NCBI GenBank assembly: GCA_020809705.1
Contig: CP085836.1
Location: 310,001 to 374,000, forward strand
Reading direction: 5' to 3'
Length of the DNA: 64,000 nt
From: Calonectria ilicicola
Taxonomy: Eukaryota > Ascomycota > Sordariomycetes > Hypocreales > Nectriaceae
The translations under genes and the position numbers were made by a program. Below are positions 34,107-43,816 of this stretch, piece by piece. How positions within the stretch are numbered: position 1 is the first letter of the stretch; the number at the start of each line of letters is the position of its first letter. The notes under the pieces were generated by a model, which had not been told where the DNA came from, did no database searches, and saw only the letters and a program-made list of their open reading frames with translations.

Positions 34107-35201
34107 CTATGGCTCCTGGGGCCAGTCAGTATGCAAAAATCGTAGGCTGGGGAATAGATCTTTGTATTCAAGCCCTTCTTTGCCATCAATAAGGACATTT
34201 TCGATACCCAACGTTTCAATGTGCTTTAGACTCTCCAACGGAACTCCGACAAGGTCTCGTAGGTTTCGAAACAGGAGCATCGCTGACAGACATGCGGATG
34301 CGTGAGGAAGTGGTTGCTCGGTAACAGGCGGAGCGCAGACTTGAAAATCGAAATTCATGTTCAGACCCACAAGAATCTTTCTCCAACCAACCGCCATTTT
34401 GCGAAGCCGTTGTGGTCGATCGCGTCGCTTAGTATCGTACACTGTCAGGCAACAACAGTAGCGGTCCCATATGAAGGAAACGAAGTGTTTCTCTCTAAAA
34501 CTAGCAAAGCCGATGAAGAATCGATGATTTTTCATGCGTTCCTTTAGTTGATCCGGATGACTGAACCCCGTTTTGTGGTCGAAATCGATCAACTCGATAC
34601 CAGGCTCGTACTGTTCTTGGTGTTTGAAATTCACACATGGTGGATTCCAGTATATGTTCGAATAACGGCTAAACGTGATCGGCTCAGCCTGTATAGCACA
34701 TTGGCCTTCAATACCACGCGACACAATTCTTAAAATGGCCATCAGACCTGGGAGGATGCCCGTGTGTTGCGCGTCCTCACTGAATAATAACTCTGAAAAA
34801 AAAGCCCAGAGAGCGCTACAATGCTGAAGCCAAGTACATCCATCCACATTTGCGTTTTCACCAAACGGTGCCCTCGGGGGGACCCCTGAATTTTGCATCT
34901 CAAACCATATCCGCGACTCAGTATCACCGATGTGTAGGGTAGGCTCTTTGATGAATTCATCACCTCGCCATTGGAAACGCGGTTCCCACTGGGGTGGCTG
35001 ATGTGGAAAGATTTCTGCTAGTTCTTTGTTCGCATTGACTTCAGTTGATTCTATGAATGGCTTTGATCCACCATTCTGGGGGACGACAGCCTCTAGATAA
35101 GGCAACAGTTGCTTGGTATTTGGCGGAATAAAGAGGCTTGGGTCAGTTTCTGGGGGAAGGGTCGGATGTTGCAGGCGTGGCCGTTTCTTTGGACTAGGCA
35201 T
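34107..35201 (-). CDS. Ulp1-like cysteine protease family member, intact
   Basis: 364 residues from an ATG at 35201, no intron. The N-terminus is basic (SPKKRPRL, a possible nuclear signal). It aligns with the damaged gene at 24896-26893 over most of its length: QWEPRFQW / FQPRTNW, CTWLQHCSALWAFF / WVDHCTDLWDLF, KNHRFFIGFASF / KNK-stop-FFIGIAHF, FIWDR in both, and NLRDLVGV / NLRGLVGL. Putative catalytic residues by position are His in KHFVSFIWDR, Asp in LTVYDTKRR, Gln in VTEQPLPHASAC and the Cys of that segment. The Cys is followed by Leu rather than the usual Gly, and HW is HF, so activity is uncertain. Function presumed peptidase-like by family. Confidence 0.72.
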   Translation of the reverse strand: MPSPKKRPRLQHPTLPPETDPSLFIPPNTKQLLPYLEAVVPQNGGSKPFIESTEVNANKELAEIFPHQPPQWEPRFQWRGDEFIKEPTLHIGDTESRIWFEMQNSGVPPRAPFGENANVDGCTWLQHCSALWAFFSELLFSEDAQHTGILPGLMAILRIVSRGIEGQCAIQAEPITFSRYSNIYWNPPCVNFKHQEQYEPGIELIDFDHKTGFSHPDQLKERMKNHRFFIGFASFREKHFVSFIWDRYCCCLTVYDTKRRDRPQRLRKMAVGWRKILVGLNMNFDFQVCAPPVTEQPLPHASACLSAMLLFRNLRDLVGVPLESLKHIETLGIENVLIDGKEGLEYKDLFPSLRFLHTDWPQEP

Positions 35202-35670
35202 TCTAAAGGTGTAAAGTCAGCGAGAAATGATATTTTGGATAGAACCGTGACGAGATTACTTAGTTGAGTTTCACTCCCCAACGCTAAGATAAAGAAACAA
35301 AGGCACTGCACAAAAGCCCAGCTGTTGTATGAGATCGTCAATGAGGATTCGGAGCAGTTTTTAATGGCTCTTCAATCCCTGCCCGTTGTCATCGATGGTG
35401 ACACCCGGCTGGATGAAGTTGCGAGGTAAATGTTCCTAACGTGAGAGCAAGGGAGTGGCGAGGTTGCAGTGAATTTCGTTTAGTGGTGGCCTTGAATAGC
35501 TAGTGTTTCAATGACGGAGCCTGTAAAAAGGTTTTTTATACTGCAACCGGAGCAAACGAAAGATCGAAAACAAAGCCCGTCACACTCTCGAAATACCGCC
35601 CCACCCTTGCGAGTGTACACAGCTGGCAGGTTTGGATTGTACATCGAGCTTTTTTGGATCGGGTTTTTTT

Positions 35671-35825
35671 CATCAAGTTAAATGCACTACAAGACCGCAG
35701 TACCCTAGCCTTAGGAAATGATTGGACAATTGAAGAGATTTGATCTGAGTGTAACGGGATGACAATTGAATCAAAGCACTGAAAAGCAAATATGGTGCAA
35801 TATTCTCTTTTTACTTATTCTACAA
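35671..35825 (+). repeat. Dispersed repeat B, copy 1
   Basis: Contains ATGCACTACAAG, GTACCCTAGCCTTAG, TTGGACAATTGAAGAGATTT and GATCTGAGTG, shared with copies at 43021, 54820 and 60061 in the same orientation. A T-run precedes the conserved block in several copies. Confidence 0.7.
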
Positions 35826-36230
35826 TACACCAAATAAGGCTTGCAGATACAAACCCAAAACAAGAAAGTTACCAAACGTCGTGTTAACCTAGAAATTTCA
35901 TCTCCAATACCTTGATAGAAAAGTCTAATAGAGCCCAGTATTAAAGTGCGTTCCCCGCCCCAGCTCAAGCCGTCCGATTCGACCCATCTTTCCGCATCCT
36001 TCCCAACCTCAACCGCCCCACCAGGAAAAAATGAGCTACACTCTCACCATCATCAACTTAGTTGATAAGCATGAGAACACTGCAAATTTATGCAACTCAC
36101 CAGACTGGTCAGAGGGCTGGGTGTACTGCGGAGTTTGGGAGGAATACTGGGATAAAAGTCTTGCATGTTCTATTAGGATAGGAATTTAATACATTTCATA
36201 ACACACCACTTTAATGCTAGCTTTTCCCGG

Positions 36231-36290
36231 CGGGAATGGTGCAATATTTACATATTAATAATGAATATCATTTAACTATGCATTGCGTAA
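36231..36290 (+). repeat. Dispersed repeat B, downstream-part copy
   Basis: GTGCAATATTTACATATTA and CATTTAACTATGCATTGC match 60190-60235, the 3' part of the longest repeat B copy. Confidence 0.6.
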
Positions 36291-36364
36291 CGTTGGATGT
36301 TGTTCTGGAAGGGCCGAAGTGACAGTTTGTGCAACCTCTTGGGACCTCACCACAGCCTCCCTCG

Positions 36365-36420
36365 CCGGCTTGTGGTGTGACGAGGCCAGCTGGTTTGAAT
36401 CCAGCAGCCGGCACGGACCA
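36365..36420 (+). repeat. Truncated tRNA-like element
   Basis: GCCGGCT at one end pairs perfectly with AGCCGGC at the other, and between them lies a T-arm GCTGG-TTTGAAT-CCAGC preceded by GACGAGGCCA. The same GACGAGGCCAGCTGG..GAATCCAGCAGCCGGCA string is in the 21.5-kb element. The D-arm and anticodon arm are missing. Confidence 0.5.
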
Positions 36421-36746
36421 CGCTGCTACCAGCTGTGGCAGCATCTGGGTGGGGAGCACTGATTAACTATTACCTAATCAATCTATGCACGTCGTCCTAG
36501 TTTGTCACCAGCGCCATCCAGTTCAAGCTTTTCCTCTGAACCAAAGTACCAACAAGGGCAAGCATGCAAAATAATTCCAAATGCACTTTCTGTACGGAAC
36601 GGATGAAAAGGGTATTGTGAGGGAGGGTCTTCGGGAGGTACTCGGGATTTAATGTATCTAGACATAGATCATAGCGGAACACAACACCATAACCGCGGCC
36701 TCCCTCGACGGTAGCCGTCCTCGGCACAATTCATTCAAATTGTAGA

Positions 36747-36815
36747 TGTCAACTTTGCGCGGCTGGGTGAGGCATCTGACGATGAAAGTTTCGACGCAGC
36801 CAACGGCGGAGCAAA
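36747..36815 (+). repeat. Dispersed repeat H, copy 1
   Basis: TCAACTTTGCGCGGCTGGGT, GAGGCAT and GACGATG blocks are shared with 55026-55105. One frame reads VNFARLGEASDDESFDAANG, so this may be a fragment of a coding sequence. Confidence 0.55.
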
Positions 36816-37188
36816 CCGTTACGTTGGGCTAGCACCATAAAGTCCATTCCGCTGTCAAGATCTTCTAATAAATTTAAGCTGCGGGTACTGACAACTGTAT
36901 ACCTTTCTCCTAGGAGCGAATTCCGACGGAATATTCTGCTGCGAGCAGGTATAAACTCATCATTATGAAAGTGTGGCTCTTTCGGAGCCTGCTCCAGGAG
37001 GCATCAGGTCCTGCATCTCATTAATTACGCGTGATTTCACCTTGTTCCCAATCAAACTCTTTGGAACGGGTTGTTCGAAAATGGCACGCAACCCCGAGAT
37101 ATATTCTGCCTTTGCTTCCATCCATGTCCCCACGTTGTAGTGTGTGTCTCCAGTATGGTGTGAAGTATGAGTTCTCTAGAGATATTCA

Positions 37189-38714
37189 TCAACTGACGAA
37201 CAACTTGAAAGCCGAATCTGAGTAAAGAGATCGTAAACAATCCATAAATTGACAACATACCTCTAGGCAATCGTCCGTAAATTTCTTCCGTAGCGTTGTT
37301 GCAAGCAAAACAATCTCCCTCCGATCTTCCTTCGAAAACACATGAACCTTTTGCGGGAATTTGCGAGCTTCTTTGCTAGATTTCTCCTTGGGGTTTGAGT
37401 TACATTGTACCGAAAGCAAAGCGCGAGCATAGCAAAGTAGCTTCAATAGGTCCATTGCATGACCCTTTGCATCAGAGGTCGGCCTTTGCGCATCAGTAAG
37501 ACGTGAAGCAATGTAAACGCAGGGTTAGAAGCTACATACATATTGCAATAACCTTCTCCACAGCCGCATGTAACGCAGAAGTCGAGTCGCGAAGAATCCA
37601 AATCAGCAGAGTATGGAGTAGATAGCGTAATTTCCAACGGCAGGTTTTCAGTGCCACCATGGCTAATCAGTATCTGATCGTGCCATAGGTTCGAGCGACA
37701 GCAGTCCATACACTGCATGATGTAAATCTGAATTGCGATGCGAAATTCAAGTTGGGGTAGGTAGGAAGGTGGGAGTGAAAATGAATGAGAGTGCGAAGCT
37801 AGCAAACAAATATGCCAAAATATGCCACACACAGTTACCACAAAACAACACATAAACTAGCCTCCGAAGCCCGCATCCGATTTCTACCCAATCTTTCATC
37901 ATGCTAAAAACAAAAAGACCATTGCTAGTCGCCACCTCATTAAATGCATCAATAGTCGACTTCATGACCAAATTAACAAAGCATGAGGGCCGCACTTCCC
38001 ATTGCATTCATTAACCGGTTAGGCCCCCAATTACAGGCGCGAATAACAGCCACTAAGGAACATATCCGTCATGTACAGTGAACCAAGCCGTAACACAAGG
38101 CGCGTTCCACTCCTCTACGAAGCTCTTCAAGTCGGCCAGAGGTATCCTACAGTAGTTTCTACATCGTGAATTTGAACATAATCTAATTTCTCTATTATCT
38201 CTAAATTGAGAATCCAGTTTACTTAGCTGGTTTACTGGTAAAAGATACATCGGAGGGAAGATTTCTGCTGTTAAACAATCCAGGCAAAAAGCCCAACCAA
38301 AGAGACCCAGGACAGGTCTTGCGGTTGGTTATGACACAGTCAGTCTCATAGAAATAGCAGTCGCTAGGTCGCCATAATCGTTGTTCTATGTAACTGAGCT
38401 AGCTACGGAGGAATCACAAACGAATGCTTTCCCTTTACAGTAGGAGCCGAAACGTGTGTCGTTTTCTCTGGATGTCAAACAACTCACCGCACGGACGATA
38501 TTTAGCATTGTGGCTATACACAGTGCGAATAACGACTTACGAAATGGTCTTTCGCCGGGATCATAGTTAGCCCGTTTCCCACTTGAGAAAATTCCTGCCT
38601 ATCAAACCACAAGAATAATAACCACGTCTTGATGACATGTACACGTATGACAACGAGGCTGGCGGCTAGACTACCGGCATTCAAAAACCCCTCAAATTGC
38701 GGGTCCTCTGACAT
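37189..38714 (-). CDS. Cysteine-rich multi-exon protein, unknown
   Basis: Several minus-strand exons are visible but the full model is unresolved. A likely first exon starts at an ATG at 38714 and ends before a GTAAGT at about 38540. Further exons: about 38260-38080 (CSNSRCRNYCRIP), 38005-37860 (STIDAFNEVATSNGLFVFSM), 37713-37550, and 37465-37189 (EDRREIVLLATTLRKKFTDD). The 37.6-kb exon has CMDCCRSNLWHDQ followed by FCVTCGCGEGYC, which looks metal-binding. An intron (GTAGCT..GCAAAG) joins it to the next exon in phase. The same C-x2-CC..HDQ..TCGC block occurs at 63204-63377, so this is a family. Function unknown; the N-terminal joins are guesses. Confidence 0.5.
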
Positions 38715-38848
38715 CTACACAATGAACGATCCTGATGCTGCCTACGCGGAACTCAAGAGTCATAGTTTATTAACACCAATATTATAATCGCAACTACGTT
38801 TATGGTCTTGATAAACCTGTTTTCCAGTACTTTTGCTAGCATCTAAAG
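38715..38848. promoter_or_regulatory. Short divergent intergenic region
   Basis: 134 bp separate the start of the minus-strand cysteine-rich gene from the start of the plus-strand NLR, so a shared bidirectional promoter is likely. No specific motif is claimed. Confidence 0.35.
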
Positions 38849-41164
38849 ATGAGCGAGGTATCATTTCATGGCCCCATTCACGGTCGCAATGTCTTTGCTG
38901 GGAATACAATCAATGGAGGAAATGTCCAGGTTAATCTATCATCTGGTTTGTGCTACTAACACTTCCCTATTTGATTCGACCTAGCTAATATCTATGTGGT
39001 TCAAAGACCGACCTGACACACCTCCGAACCCGTCATCAACCAGGATCCCTTTCAGCCGTGACCCAAACTTCGTCCCTCGTGGTGACATCCTTGACACCAT
39101 CCATAAGCTATGCTCTCAGCCTGCAGGACGTGCAGCACTTATCGGCTTAGGGGGAGTTGGGTAGGATTTAAAATGAATAGAAGAAACTTCTACTGACACG
39201 AGAGCAGAAAGTCACAATTGGCCATTGAATACGCCCATCAGTTAAAAGATCGAAACGATGTGGGAGAACAACAAACATGGGTATTTTGGGTCCATGCTAG
39301 TACAATTGCAAGGATTGAAGAATCCTTTAAAGTAATTGCAAATATAACAAAGATTCCTGGCAGGGACCAGCCAAATGCTAATATCAAGGACCTTGTCTAT
39401 GGCTGGCTTAGTAATGAAGCTAAAGGAAGATGGTGTATTATACTGGACAGTGCTGACGACTTCGACGTGTTATTCAGCAAAGATAATCCAGATGACCGGT
39501 CGCTAGCATTATATCTACCACAAAGTCGAAACGGATCAATCCTCATCACTACACGAAATCGGGACCTAGCCTATAGGCTGACTAGTAACGACCGTGGTAT
39601 TGTCGAAGTTGGTCCGATGATTGAGACAGATGCCCTAAAGCTCCTGGAGAATAGATTAGGGCAGGTTTCAACAGCGAGCGCAGCCGCTAATCTTGTACAA
39701 GTACTTGATTATATCCCGCTTGCCATTACTCAAGCCGCTGCTTATTTGCAAGCAAGACCACGAATTACAATAGACAAGTATCTGGCTGAATTTCGAGATA
39801 GCGAGAAAAAAAGAATCAGGCTTCTAGACCATGATGCTGGGGATATCCGGCGAGATGGAGGAGCATCTAACACCATCCTTACAACCTGGCAAATATCATT
39901 CATCTATATCAGCTCCAAGAGACATTCTGCAGCAGATCTACTCTCGCTGATGAGTTTCTTCAATCGACAAGGAATACCAGAATGGCTACTTAAGTCATCT
40001 AGGGGAACAATCGATAATACAGTGCAGAGTCAGACTAAGAGCACAGATTCAGATTCGGATTCAGAGTCTGAAAATGATCATGATGCAGATTATGAGTTTG
40101 AAGAGGATATAAAGACCCTAACAGACTTTTCCCTAATTATCATCACAAGAGAGAATATGTTTGAAATGCATAGGCTTGTGCAATTATCTACAAGAAGATG
40201 GCTAGAAGACAGTTCTTATGAGGTATATAAGGAAAGGTATATTGTTTTAATGAACAAATGGTTTCCAAGTGGGGAATATGAAACATGGAATGATTGCAAA
40301 GTTCTATTTCCACATATTGAAGAAGCGGTCAATAATAGGCCGAAGGATAAAGATATTAAAGAGATATGGGCAAATCTTCTACAAAGAGGTGGGTGGTATG
40401 CATTTTTACAAGGGATATATAGAACGGCAGAAGATATGCTTTACAAGGCAAAAAGGGTGCAAGAAAGAGGGTTAGGTATCGAAGATGCGGAAACCCTAGT
40501 AACTATATCATATCTTGCATCAACATACAGAAACCAAGGCCGATGGGAAGAGGCAGAGAAGCTACAGGTGCAAGTGATGGAGACTCGCAAGACCAAGCTA
40601 GGAGTTGACCATCCTCATACACTGACCAGTATGGGCAACCTTGCATCAACATTTTGGAACCGAGGCCGATGGGAAGAGGCAGAGAAGCTAGAGGTGCAAG
40701 TGATGGAGACTCGCAAGACCAAGCTAGGAGTTGACCATCCTGACACACTCACCAGTATGGCCAATCTTGCATCAACACTTTGGAACCAAGGCCGATGGGA
40801 AGAGGCAGAGAAGCTAGATGTGCAAGTAATGGAGACTCGCAAGACCAAGCTAGGAGTTGACCATCCCTCCACACTCACTAGTATGGCCAATCTTGCATCA
40901 ACACTTTGGAACCAAGGCCGATGGGAAGAGGCAGAGAAGCTAGAGGTGCAAGTGATGGAGACTCGCAAGACCAAGCTAGGAGTTGACCATCCTGACACAC
41001 TCACCAGTATGGCTAATCTAGCTTTTACTTGGAAAAGCCAAGGCCGGCACAATGATGCCTTAGTCTTGATGGAGACCTGCGCTGCGGCTCAACACAAAGT
41101 CTTGGGACCTATCCATCCTGATACTATCTCATCTGTGTCTACTGTAGAAGAGTGGAGAAGTTAG
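38849..41164 (+). CDS. NLR: NB-ARC plus TPR, short N-terminal motif
   Basis: Three exons, 38849-38945, 39007-39160 and 39208-41164, 735 residues. The second intron splits the P-loop codon and restores LIGLGGVGKSQLAIEYAH. The first intron (GTTTGT..CAAAG) restores the usual DRPDTPPNPSST linker before FSRDPNFVPRGDIL. NB-ARC signatures follow: CIILDSADDFDVLF (Walker B), GSILITTRNRDL, LDYIPLAITQAAAYL (GLPL-like) and MFEMHRLVQL (MHD-like). A Ser/Asp-rich insert lies near residue 360. The C-terminus has kinesin-light-chain-type TPRs of 42 residues, four almost identical. The first 32 residues are Gly/Asn-rich (GRNVFAGNTINGGNVQVN) and sit where fungal NLRs carry amyloid signalling motifs. Fungal NLRs act in non-self recognition and regulated cell death; that role is inferred. 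Confidence 0.9.
40532..41035 (+). repeat. Four 126-bp TPR-coding tandem repeats
   Basis: Units start at 40532, 40658, 40784 and 40910. They differ from each other by only a few bases each, while the flanking TPR-like units (before 40532, after 41035) are clearly diverged. Confidence 0.95.
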
Positions 41165-42328
41165 AATGCAATTAATTTAGTCATACTCTCTTTTTATTCT
41201 GATAACTTAAGATTTATTACCTAATTGCTTGTATACTACAAGACCCTATCAATATCCAGCTTATAGTTTGTTATCCCATTAATACTACAACGGCCTATTT
41301 CTCATCTACTATCAACAGATAGCTACGATTCCAGATGCATGTAGAAGCTCTTGATTTCTGTAACTATGGAAGGGATCTACCTAGGCCTCTTATAACTGCT
41401 GTTGCTGCTAGCCGTTGGAGGCTGCCGTTGAAGGCGGCCTCCGGCCTCGGGGTAATAAGGTTCGATCGAAGCTTGGCCCCGATGGTTAATTGGCCAGACC
41501 CGGCAGGGCCCGTGGTCAATAGATTGATAAGGAAGGCTCGTGGGTTATTTGGTATGGTGTTTTGGGGCCGATTGCGGCCGTGACCATGTTGGAAATGTCT
41601 TGCACGCTCCAAGCGAGGCTTATGTAACAAGAGACAAACCCAAGGGATGAAGAGCTTTTATAGCTCCCTTCACATAGAACACTTGTCCTCCAGACAACAC
41701 ACACAATACAGCACATCATAATCCTAACAGACCATTCTCCTATTACCTTTCCTGCGATACCGGCTAGTCCGGGTATCTGACTTACATAACAGTCATCTGT
41801 TAAGACAGTTGAGACCACTTGTGAGTGTGACATCTACTCTCTATCTCCTAGAGCCCTACTAAGTGCAATACATAATAATCCTACTCGATTTATATTATAG
41901 AAGCATTTTGCACAATAAGCCTTTTCTGGATTGAGAGTTAAAAGGCCAGAAATCACCAAAAGTGGTTGGGGCAACCCTTTCTGGTTTTACGTACTGCTGC
42001 GTTCATATTCATTTTCATCTGGGCACAGTGCTGAGCCACACGACGCCACAAGGGGTCCGTGCGGTTAGACTTTCAACATTCGAATTATCGCGTCTTATTT
42101 CCGGCCTCTACTGTAGAAATCAAGCAAGAAATGAGTATTTCAAAAATGGCCTGAGGCGCACTTTGGATGCAGCCCAATCTGGTCATTATCATACCTGCCA
42201 TGATTGAGATCTTCGTACATACAGTTCGATCTATTTGAGATTCTCTTTCCAAGAATATACAAACCTCCGAAACAGGAGGTTGATTGATTGATGATATTTG
42301 ACGCCGGAACGTTCCTATAAGAGGAAAA
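41165..42328. other. Intergenic with repeat A
   Basis: No supported gene. It contains repeat A (41310-41833). Confidence 0.4.
41310..41833 (-). repeat. Dispersed repeat A, copy 1 (retroelement-like remnant)
   Basis: About 500 bp similar to 48109-48507 in the same orientation. On the minus strand both copies contain a coding-like stretch, here PRPEAAFNGSLQRLAATAV, there PKPEAAFNGNLQQLATTAI. The region TAGTCCGGGTATCTGACTTA matches TAGCCCGGGCATTTGACCTA at 48.4 kb. The outer end GTGAGTGT-ACA is also shared. It could be an LTR or the 3' end of an element; no full coding region and no target duplication was found. Confidence 0.6.
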
Positions 42329-42568
42329 ATGGCGTCTAGAGCTAGCTATGAGCAACTAGGGGACAAAGGAAAAAGGGAGTTCGAATTTTTGCTCAGTGAC
42401 ATCAGACATCATAGGGCAGCGGGGGTATTTCAGGCCATGCTAGCAGGTAAAATAGGTAGTCTTCCAACCAGAGATTTCTCAAGCCATCCATCAATAGAGC
42501 TTCTCGCAGCCAAAGGCCTCCATCCAGATGATAACGGGAAACCCATTATAGCTAGACTCCGTTTTTGA
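42329..42568 (+). CDS. Small ORF, unknown
   Basis: 79 residues from an ATG. Composition is protein-like (YEQLGDKGKREFEFLLSDIR, GLHPDDNGKPIIARLRF) and there is no overlapping better frame. No family recognised. The next gene is more than 1 kb away. It might be a single-exon small protein or an exon of a larger gene. Confidence 0.35.
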   Translation: MASRASYEQLGDKGKREFEFLLSDIRHHRAAGVFQAMLAGKIGSLPTRDFSSHPSIELLAAKGLHPDDNGKPIIARLRF

Positions 42569-43816
42569 GGGGATTCTTATAAGAATGATCTGTCTCAATT
42601 CTCTCGCAATCAGGCTCTATGATCCAGCAGAGATTCGAGCATTATGATATTGGATAGTTACGAATAGCGCAAATTGAGGTCAACTTCTCCCAATCCCTCA
42701 AAAGATGGCTGTTAGTGCTCTAATGAGCCCTAGCTACCGCTATCTACAAATGTAGCCTACAACAACCCTTAGTCTAACAACTGAGTAACAGACGCAGCCG
42801 AGGAGAAACTTTTACGGGGCAGAGTTGTCCTGTGTTGGCTCTGATGGATGGTGGAGGGATTCGGGCTACCCTATAGCAGTCTAATCATTGATGTCTCCAA
42901 ATAATCAAAAAATGGCAAGCCTCAACCAACTAATCTGGAGTCCGACGTGCGTGCTTAGCTATTGAGCCCCATATTTCCTGACAGCTGTGGAGTTTTAGGG
43001 TAGCCTTGGTTATTGGTTATCATTTTTTTTATTAATACAGATATACTACAAAGCCGAAGTACCCCAGCCGTAGGAAAGAACAGCATTATTGTGAAGGCAA
43101 ATTCTCAGAAGGTACATCAAACGAAAACAAGCGGAGGGAACAGAGGGTACAGAGTTAGTGAATTAATTTTAATTGGGTTTTATCTGGTGTTTGATCTGCA
43201 ATGACCCTGAAAAGATCGAAGACTTGATTCCACAATCCGCAACGTAGTATCAAGCTAGAAAGTGACCACACTAATTCCCCGTGATTCATCCCTCAATATC
43301 CGTTCGATAGGTATTATGCAAAGAGTCTGTCGAATAAAAGAGTCATATTTTGAGCCTCCACCGAAAAGTGCCATAGTGTCACTAGAGTTGGGTGTCAGGT
43401 TGAGCAGGAGCAAAAGGTTGAATTGGAACGGATTGAATTCTGCTTGACCGCAAGAATGTTTGCCCAGCCATCACCCTAACTGTCTGCCTAAACTTTGGTC
43501 GGGCGCCTTAGTGAATCATCAAGCCTGATGTAATTTTCCCACAGGCGCGCGATTCCTCGTGAACACACACAAAAAACACGAAACCGTGGAGCCGCGACGC
43601 GCCCTAGCAACCACTCCTGTTCACTAAAAGGACATCCGAGAAGCTCATACGGTGTGTTCATTCACTTTGGGGTTCGCATCATTGACGCTGTTGCCATCAC
43701 GACCAATGCCCTTGAAAGCTTGATAAAATCGCCTGTTGAATTTATCCGGCAATGATCCTCACCAGTTCGCAACCCTAGGAGATTTTATCTTGTCATCATG
43801 GTTTGATTCCGTAGCT
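42569..43816. other. Intergenic with repeat B
   Basis: No supported gene. A repeat B copy lies at 43021-43090. The right part should hold the promoter of SET gene B. Confidence 0.35.
43021..43090 (+). repeat. Dispersed repeat B, copy 2
   Basis: T-run followed by ATTAATACAGATATACTACAA and GAAGTACCCCAGCCGTAGG. Shorter and more diverged than the copies at 35.7 and 54.8 kb. Confidence 0.55.

Larger units (their letters stand above)
35202..37188. other. Intergenic, repeat-rich
   Basis: No supported gene. Holds repeat B copies (35671-35825, 36231-36290), a truncated tRNA-like element (36365-36420) and repeat H (36747-36815). Confidence 0.4.

Noticed and set aside
40503..41052. Long minus-strand frames opposite the NLR TPR repeats
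   Set aside because: They are open only because the tandem TPR repeat has no stop in that antisense frame; the + strand has clear domain evidence.
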